Below, one piece after another: positions 23,392-27,553 of a stretch of DNA of 27,553 nucleotides. A program made the position numbers and the translations under genes. Numbering within the stretch: the stretch's first letter is position 1; every line of letters begins with the position of its first letter. Source of the stretch: an uncultured Clostridium sp. Lineage in GTDB: Bacteria > Cyanobacteriota > Vampirovibrionia > Gastranaerophilales > Gastranaerophilaceae. The stretch is taken from NCBI GenBank assembly GCA_958449715.1, contig CAUDIU010000016.1, forward strand, positions 1 through 27,553, in the 5' to 3' direction. The notes beneath the pieces are model-generated. The model worked only from the letters and a program-made list of their open reading frames with translations, was not told the origin of the DNA and made no database searches.

Positions 23392-23952
23392 ATGAAAAGA
23401 GATTATCAAGAATTAATTAACAACTACCAAGGTGGCGATTTAGATTTATCAGGCTGTGAAATTAAAAACTTAGAATTAGGATCAATCAGCGGAAGTCTAA
23501 ATTTATCAAAATGTGTTATTGGCAAATTGTCAATCGGTTGGGTATCAAATACTTTAAACATGTCAGGTGCAGAAATTAAAAAAATAGAAACACCAATCGA
23601 TGCAAATTCTGTAATTATGTCAAATGCAAAAATCGGTAAATTACCAGAACACATTTGGACAGATTCATTAAATATGGAAAAGAGCAGTATTGAAAAATTA
23701 AATACAGACATCAGAGCAAATGTATTTAATATTAGAGGAACAAAAATTTCTTCATTACCTAAAAATTTAAGAGTACATAAATTAATTACAGATTCAAAAT
23801 CAGCTAAAAATTTATCATTAATGACATTAAAACAATGTGATGAATTAATTTTAGATGAAAGTATTTATTTTGAACAAAGAGATTTGGTAGAAAACTACAA
23901 TTTTTCAAATGTAGTTTCATCAAACGAAATTGAAATGGTTTGTTCAATGTAA
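23392..23952 (+). CDS. Solenoid protein of six 19-residue repeats, unknown function
   Basis: A 186-residue protein without signal peptide or membrane segment. Residues 16-129 divide exactly into six 19-residue units (16-34, 35-53, 54-72, 73-91, 92-110, 111-129) with consensus SLNMSxAxIxKLxxxIxxN; a seventh, degenerate unit follows to about 149. The spacing of L, L/M, I and L is that of a parallel beta-solenoid, close to short leucine-rich repeats or to a relaxed pentapeptide-type helix. The C-terminal 35 residues (DELILDESIYFEQRDLVENY) cap the solenoid. Such proteins usually bind partners, so a cytoplasmic scaffold is a fair guess, not more. The strong ribosome binding site and terminator indicate a monocistronic, well-expressed gene. 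Confidence 0.85.
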   Translation: MKRDYQELINNYQGGDLDLSGCEIKNLELGSISGSLNLSKCVIGKLSIGWVSNTLNMSGAEIKKIETPIDANSVIMSNAKIGKLPEHIWTDSLNMEKSSIEKLNTDIRANVFNIRGTKISSLPKNLRVHKLITDSKSAKNLSLMTLKQCDELILDESIYFEQRDLVENYNFSNVVSSNEIEMVCSM

Positions 23953-23977
23953 TAGGATAAATATATATAAATTAAAA

Positions 23978-24015
23978 AACATGATTTGCAATATTTAGTA
24001 AATCATGTTTTTTTT
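23978..24015 (+). terminator. Intrinsic terminator of the repeat-protein gene
   Basis: Ten-bp stem AACATGATTT (23978-23987) / AAATCATGTT (24000-24009), 12-base loop, followed by six more T. A classical rho-independent form. Confidence 0.88.
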
Positions 24016-24036
24016 ATAAAAAAATAAAAAAAGTGC

Positions 24037-24064
24037 TTTACAAAAAAAAATTAGCATGTACAAT
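24037..24064 (+). promoter_or_regulatory. Promoter of tRNA-Ala
   Basis: TTTACA (24037-24042), 16-bp spacer, TACAAT (24059-24064), preceded by TG. Predicted start near 24071, giving a leader of about 24 bases. Confidence 0.6.
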
Positions 24065-24095
24065 AAATATTGTGACAAATAAATAACGACCTCGT

Positions 24096-24171
24096 GGGGG
24101 TTTAGCTCAGCTGGTAGAGCACCTGCTTTGCACGCAGGGGGTCAGGAGTTCGAATCTCCTAACCTCCACCA
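24096..24171 (+). tRNA. tRNA-Ala (anticodon UGC)
   Basis: 76 bases fold as a full cloverleaf. Acceptor GGGGGTT pairs with AACCTCC, giving the G3-U70 wobble that is the identity mark of alanine tRNA. U8 A9, a D arm GCTC...GAGC, anticodon stem CCTGC/GCAGG with loop TTTGCAC and anticodon TGC (24129-24131), and T arm AGGAG-TTCGAAT-CTCCT follow. The CCA end is encoded (24169-24171). It has its own promoter and terminator and is not linked to an rRNA operon here. Confidence 0.98.
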
Positions 24172-24202
24172 AAAAAGAGACCGATTAAGGTCTCTTTTTT
24201 TA
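24171..24202 (+). terminator. Terminator of tRNA-Ala
   Basis: Twelve-bp stem AAAAAAGAGACC / GGTCTCTTTTTT with loop GATTAA, ending in a T run. The first A belongs to the CCA end. Confidence 0.9.
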
Positions 24203-24236
24203 TGTTTTCTTCTAGTGATATTGTAAAGAGACACAA

Positions 24237-24272
24237 AGTTTGAGAAAAAGTGACAGGGTAGTTTGAGAAAAA
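24237..24272. repeat. Direct repeat AGTTTGAGAAAAA between the tRNA and the putative R-M genes
   Basis: Two exact copies of AGTTTGAGAAAAA (24237-24249 and 24260-24272), 23 bases apart start to start, with ACAC before and GTGACAGGGT between. The form recalls the repeated terminal sequences of some transposons, but no transposase is in the window. The rest of 24203-24363 holds nothing I can name. Confidence 0.55.
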
Positions 24273-24363
24273 TAGAACAATAGCTAGATAGATTTTTTCA
24301 TTTTATTCTAATTTTACCTATAATTTATTTTTTTATAGTTAATATTTGTTGAAAAGTTTAAAA

Positions 24364-26427
24364 TTATACTAATTTAAAACCGTTTGATTTTGCCATTTTG
24401 TATAAAGCTACATATTCTTGTTCTTCAATAAATATAACTTTACCTTTTACAAAGCCTACAAGACTTCTAATATCTTGTTTTAATGACGCATCTATTCCAG
24501 ATGGAATTAAAATAGCTAACACAGGCTTGCTTGCATCACGCAAATACTGTGTTATAACCTGAATTATGATTTCTCGACCTGCACCTTTTGAAATTAGTGC
24601 AGGTCCATTTTCTTCATATCTTTTCATTATCACTTTTATTATTTTTTGATTCCCATTTATGTCTGCAACAAAAGATGCATCACCATATTCATTTCCTTTA
24701 TGGGGTTGTGGCTTATAGGAAGGAATTATATATGAAAACATTTTCATCAAACAATACTTTGCATTTTCATTTTTACAATTTTGACAATCAGACTTTTTGG
24801 GAGTTTTACATTTTTCTGGAAAATTGATGCATTCTCTTTTCAAAAGATTATATTCATTTATATTTTCATTTTGTAAATTGATGCATAAATCTTTAAATAT
24901 TGATATATCTGTTAAAGAATATTCTATTTCATTTGTACTCTTGTAGAAAAATAAAATATTATTTTTAATATAAAAATGATATTGTTTAACATTATACATT
25001 AATCCCGATTGAATAATAAATTTTGATAAAATATCTATGAAAAAAGAATTAGGTATTAATGTTATTGAATTATATATATTTAATTCATTGGCTATACCAT
25101 TATTGTCACATTTTAAAAATACTTTTGGCCCATATTCTTTTTTACAATTTTTACAATAAAATTTTTCATTCCACACTAAATCATTTTCACAATAATAACA
25201 TTTCGCATAATGTTGAGTATTACATGATGGACAGTCATATAATGGTACTACGTTAAAAAATTTCGATAGTTTAACACTGTCATAATCTACTCCAACAATT
25301 GGGATTTCACAATTTTCTTTTTTTAATAGAGCATTATATAACGATGACGATATAGCTTTTATAAAATTGATTTCGTTTTTGGACATATGAAAATCAGATA
25401 AGATACTTTTTGCAAAAACATTAAAATACGTTGTTATATCGGAAGTTTTTATACTATTAAGTTCATCTGTAATTTGACCAAATTTATTTTGTCCCCAAGA
25501 TCTAATTTGATCAGTAGAATATGTTTTCATTATACTAATTTTACACTTATCTGCATTTACAGAAATCACAGATTTACTTGAAAGATCTTCTGGAATAACT
25601 GTTTCATTGTACCTAGCAATTGCTTTTCTAATTCCAGCTTCTTCAAACTTATCAATAATATTATCTTGATTATTATTATAGTAGTCTCCTGCAGAAGACG
25701 CAAAAGATAATTTGGTTGTCAATCCTGTTGGTTCTGTATATGTTGCAGATTTGGTATTTTCTTTAAGGAAAATTCTATTTAATGTTTCTTTTGTTAATTG
25801 AGGTTGTGATAATTGTACATTAAAAAGCTTTTTAAATTGTTGCTGAATAAATTGTGCCACTTTTTCTTCTTTTGCAATAATCACGACATAGTTGTTTTTT
25901 GTATTTATCCATAAAAAACCATATTGAGTTTCGTATATATAAGAAGGTTCTTCATTTTCTTTATCATTAAAATATTTATGCAAAATATGATATTTATAAC
26001 TTATTTCTTTTATCTCACCTGCAATATCTTCCACATCAGAAAAATATATATTCTTAATTTTAGGTAAATTTTCATACTTTATATGTGTAAGATCATATAT
26101 AGTAATTTCTGAATTCCATTTTTCTAAGCTAAAATCAAAGTTTGATAATGGTTGATCTGAATAAAATAGTTGAAATGATAAATTTTTCCCTAACTTATAC
26201 TGATTGTAAATTTTTTCTATTATCTCTGAAGATAAATTTAAAGTTCTAAATTTACTTATAGTTTCTGCTTTTGAATATTTATCAATTTTTAATTGCTGTT
26301 CTTCTTCTTTAATATATTTTTTTAAACATTCTTTCAAGCTTGGTAATGGTACATAATATAATTTTTTATAGATATCGTTCACAAATCCCTCCACAATTCT
26401 TAGTTTATAGTCATGATTGTATGCCAT
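24364..26427 (-). CDS. Large protein with two cysteine clusters and nuclease-like C-terminus, putative restriction enzyme
   Basis: 687 residues from ATG 26427 (MAYNHDYKLRIVEG); a TTG five codons earlier has no ribosome binding site. I do not recognise the full-length family. The N-terminal 390 residues show no known motif. A zinc-ribbon region follows with paired cysteines at about 399/402, 410/413 and 425/428 (CPSC, CYYC, CKNC). A second cluster lies at 533, 540, 548, 551 and 559. The last 110 residues have D583/D589, then a strand ending VIMKR (K602), GREIIIQVITQYL and a strand pair LAILIPSG / VIFIEE. That order resembles the restriction-endonuclease-like (PD-(D/E)xK) fold. It is divergent, 70 bp apart, from a cytosine methyltransferase. 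A restriction role is inferred from this pairing and the C-terminal pattern. Confidence 0.6.
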   Translation of the reverse strand: MAYNHDYKLRIVEGFVNDIYKKLYYVPLPSLKECLKKYIKEEEQQLKIDKYSKAETISKFRTLNLSSEIIEKIYNQYKLGKNLSFQLFYSDQPLSNFDFSLEKWNSEITIYDLTHIKYENLPKIKNIYFSDVEDIAGEIKEISYKYHILHKYFNDKENEEPSYIYETQYGFLWINTKNNYVVIIAKEEKVAQFIQQQFKKLFNVQLSQPQLTKETLNRIFLKENTKSATYTEPTGLTTKLSFASSAGDYYNNNQDNIIDKFEEAGIRKAIARYNETVIPEDLSSKSVISVNADKCKISIMKTYSTDQIRSWGQNKFGQITDELNSIKTSDITTYFNVFAKSILSDFHMSKNEINFIKAISSSLYNALLKKENCEIPIVGVDYDSVKLSKFFNVVPLYDCPSCNTQHYAKCYYCENDLVWNEKFYCKNCKKEYGPKVFLKCDNNGIANELNIYNSITLIPNSFFIDILSKFIIQSGLMYNVKQYHFYIKNNILFFYKSTNEIEYSLTDISIFKDLCINLQNENINEYNLLKRECINFPEKCKTPKKSDCQNCKNENAKYCLMKMFSYIIPSYKPQPHKGNEYGDASFVADINGNQKIIKVIMKRYEENGPALISKGAGREIIIQVITQYLRDASKPVLAILIPSGIDASLKQDIRSLVGFVKGKVIFIEEQEYVALYKMAKSNGFKLV

Positions 26428-26497
26428 GTTTATTATCAACAAATAAAAATTAAGTTTTTTTTAATATTTTAACTTTTTATAGTAAAATAAAATCAGC
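26428..26497. promoter_or_regulatory. Divergent promoter region of the putative R-M pair
   Basis: Seventy bp of mostly A and T between the two ATGs. Candidate -10 elements: TAAAAT (26483-26488) for the methyltransferase, nine bases before its ATG, and GATAAT on the minus strand 10-5 bases before the other ATG. No Shine-Dalgarno for either gene, and no controller-protein gene is seen. Confidence 0.4.
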
Positions 26498-27553
26498 ATG
26501 GGAGAAGGCAAAAATAAAAAATTAAGAGTTTTTGAAGCTTTTGCAGGATATGGTAGCCAACGAATGGCTCTTCGCAATATTGGTATTCCTTTTGAAATAG
26601 TTGGAATTTCCGAAATTGAAGGAGAAGTTATTCGCTCTTATGCTGCTATTCATACTGATTTTTTAGAAAAAAGAAAAAATTTAGATAAATTTGTTAATCT
26701 TGATAAAGAAGAACTAATTACTTTTTTAAAAAAACTCAATGTTCCACTTGATTATAAAACATTTGTAAATAGAGCTCCTAAAATGAAAATAAAGCAGCTC
26801 AAAGAAATGTATCTTGCAAATAAATTAATTAATAACTTTGGTGATATTACAAAAATTGATCCTGAAAAATTACCAGATTTTGATTTGTTTACATATTCTT
26901 TCCCTTGTCAAGATATCTCTGTTGCAGGATACCAAAATGGTTTAAATGAAAGCTCCGGAACCAGATCCTCGTTGTTATGGGAATGTTGCAAAATCATAGA
27001 GGCAAAAAAACCTAGATATTTAATGATGGAAAATGTTAAAAATTTAGTGGGCTGTAATCACAAAGCAAACTTTTTGAAGTTTTTAAGATATCTTGAGACT
27101 ATTGGATATAAAAACAGATGGGCTGTTTTAAATGCAAAAGATTATGGAACTCCACAACATCGAGAAAGAGTTTTTTGTATAAGCATTTTAGATGAAATGA
27201 ATTATTTTAGATTTCCTAAGCCAGAACCTTTAACAACAAAGTTAGCAGATATTTTGGAACAAGATGTTAATGAAAATTTCTACTTAAAAAATAATCAATT
27301 CATGGATTGTCCTATAGTACAAGATTATAGTTATTGTATAGATTCAAACTATTGGAAAGGCTCTACATTAAGTAGTTTTTTAGAAAAACGCAGACGTCAA
27401 TTAGTTACAGATAAAATTAATGAATATGGTGAATACATGGTACGTCGTTTAACTCCGCATGAAGCTTGGAGATTAATGGGTGTATCTGATGAAGATTTTC
27501 ACAAAGTTTCTTCTATAATGAGTAATACTAGTTTATATAAGCAGGCTGGGAAT
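26498..27553 (+). CDS. DNA (cytosine-5) methyltransferase, 3' end cut by window
   Basis: Transfers a methyl group from AdoMet to C5 of cytosine in a target DNA site. The frame opens at ATG 26498 and stays open to the last base (352 codons). Motifs in order: I LRVFEAFAGYGS (residues 9-20), IV SFPCQDIS with the catalytic cysteine, VI MMENVKN, VIII QHRERVF, IX RRLTPHEAWRLMG, and the beginning of X YKQAGN at the very end, so only a few residues are missing. About 90 residues between VIII and IX form the target recognition region. The AFAGYGSQ start is common in phage-borne and mobile C5 methyltransferases. It is divergent from the putative restriction protein. The target sequence cannot be read from the sequence. 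Confidence 0.95.
   Translation, partial: MGEGKNKKLRVFEAFAGYGSQRMALRNIGIPFEIVGISEIEGEVIRSYAAIHTDFLEKRKNLDKFVNLDKEELITFLKKLNVPLDYKTFVNRAPKMKIKQLKEMYLANKLINNFGDITKIDPEKLPDFDLFTYSFPCQDISVAGYQNGLNESSGTRSSLLWECCKIIEAKKPRYLMMENVKNLVGCNHKANFLKFLRYLETIGYKNRWAVLNAKDYGTPQHRERVFCISILDEMNYFRFPKPEPLTTKLADILEQDVNENFYLKNNQFMDCPIVQDYSYCIDSNYWKGSTLSSFLEKRRRQLVTDKINEYGEYMVRRLTPHEAWRLMGVSDEDFHKVSSIMSNTSLYKQAGN

Noticed and set aside
1..27553. CRISPR array or complete insertion sequence
   Set aside because: No regularly spaced repeats and no transposase reading frame were found on either strand.

Overview
The window is AT-rich DNA from a double-membrane bacterium. It carries an outer-membrane TolC-type channel, a periplasmic adaptor, several Sec signal peptides, one lipoprotein and an SLH-domain envelope protein. 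It also has a Mini-ribonuclease III gene, a family typical of Firmicutes and cyanobacteria, and what looks like a chromosomal origin directly upstream of dnaN with boxes one base away from the cyanobacterial DnaA box TTTTCCACA. Together these suggest a non-photosynthetic relative of cyanobacteria (Melainabacteria/Vampirovibrionia, for example gut Gastranaerophilales). That placement is inference from gene content and composition, not from a marker comparison.

Left part (1-4477): the 3' part of recJ, then der, ending in a bidirectional hairpin terminator. Two small acidic proteins follow on the minus strand. Next is about 700 bp without genes. Its left half holds three palindromes. Its right half holds seven exact and one near copy of TTTTCTACA, a run of TTA/CTA triplets and a very AT-rich tract. 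I read this as oriC.

Middle part (4478-11881): dnaN, a small membrane protein, a Xer recombinase on the minus strand, a secreted NTF2-like protein coupled to aroC, a BioD-like ATPase with an altered P-loop, a basic coiled-coil protein with a C-terminal membrane segment, and a tight cluster of a 53-codon gene, a 165-codon gene and prmC.

Efflux locus (11993-18313): a TolC-family channel divergent from marR-emrA-emrB-emrB. The 75-bp divergent region holds a 14-bp inverted repeat that is a strong candidate MarR operator. The parts form a tripartite drug efflux system with two alternative inner-membrane transporters.

Envelope and secreted proteins (18437-23952): a Cys-rich SLH protein, an orphan solute-binding lipoprotein, two secreted proteins of unknown role (one resembling Spy/CpxP), mrnC, and a protein built from six exact 19-residue repeats.

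Right end (24096-27553): tRNA-Ala(UGC) with its own promoter and terminator, a 190-bp stretch with a direct repeat, then a divergent pair: a large protein with two cysteine clusters and a nuclease-like C-terminus, and a C5-cytosine DNA methyltransferase cut by the window edge. This pair looks like a restriction-modification system whose nuclease half I do not recognise.

A recurring pattern is that several genes without a Shine-Dalgarno have a -10 hexamer exactly 12 to 7 bases before the ATG, which implies leaderless mRNAs.
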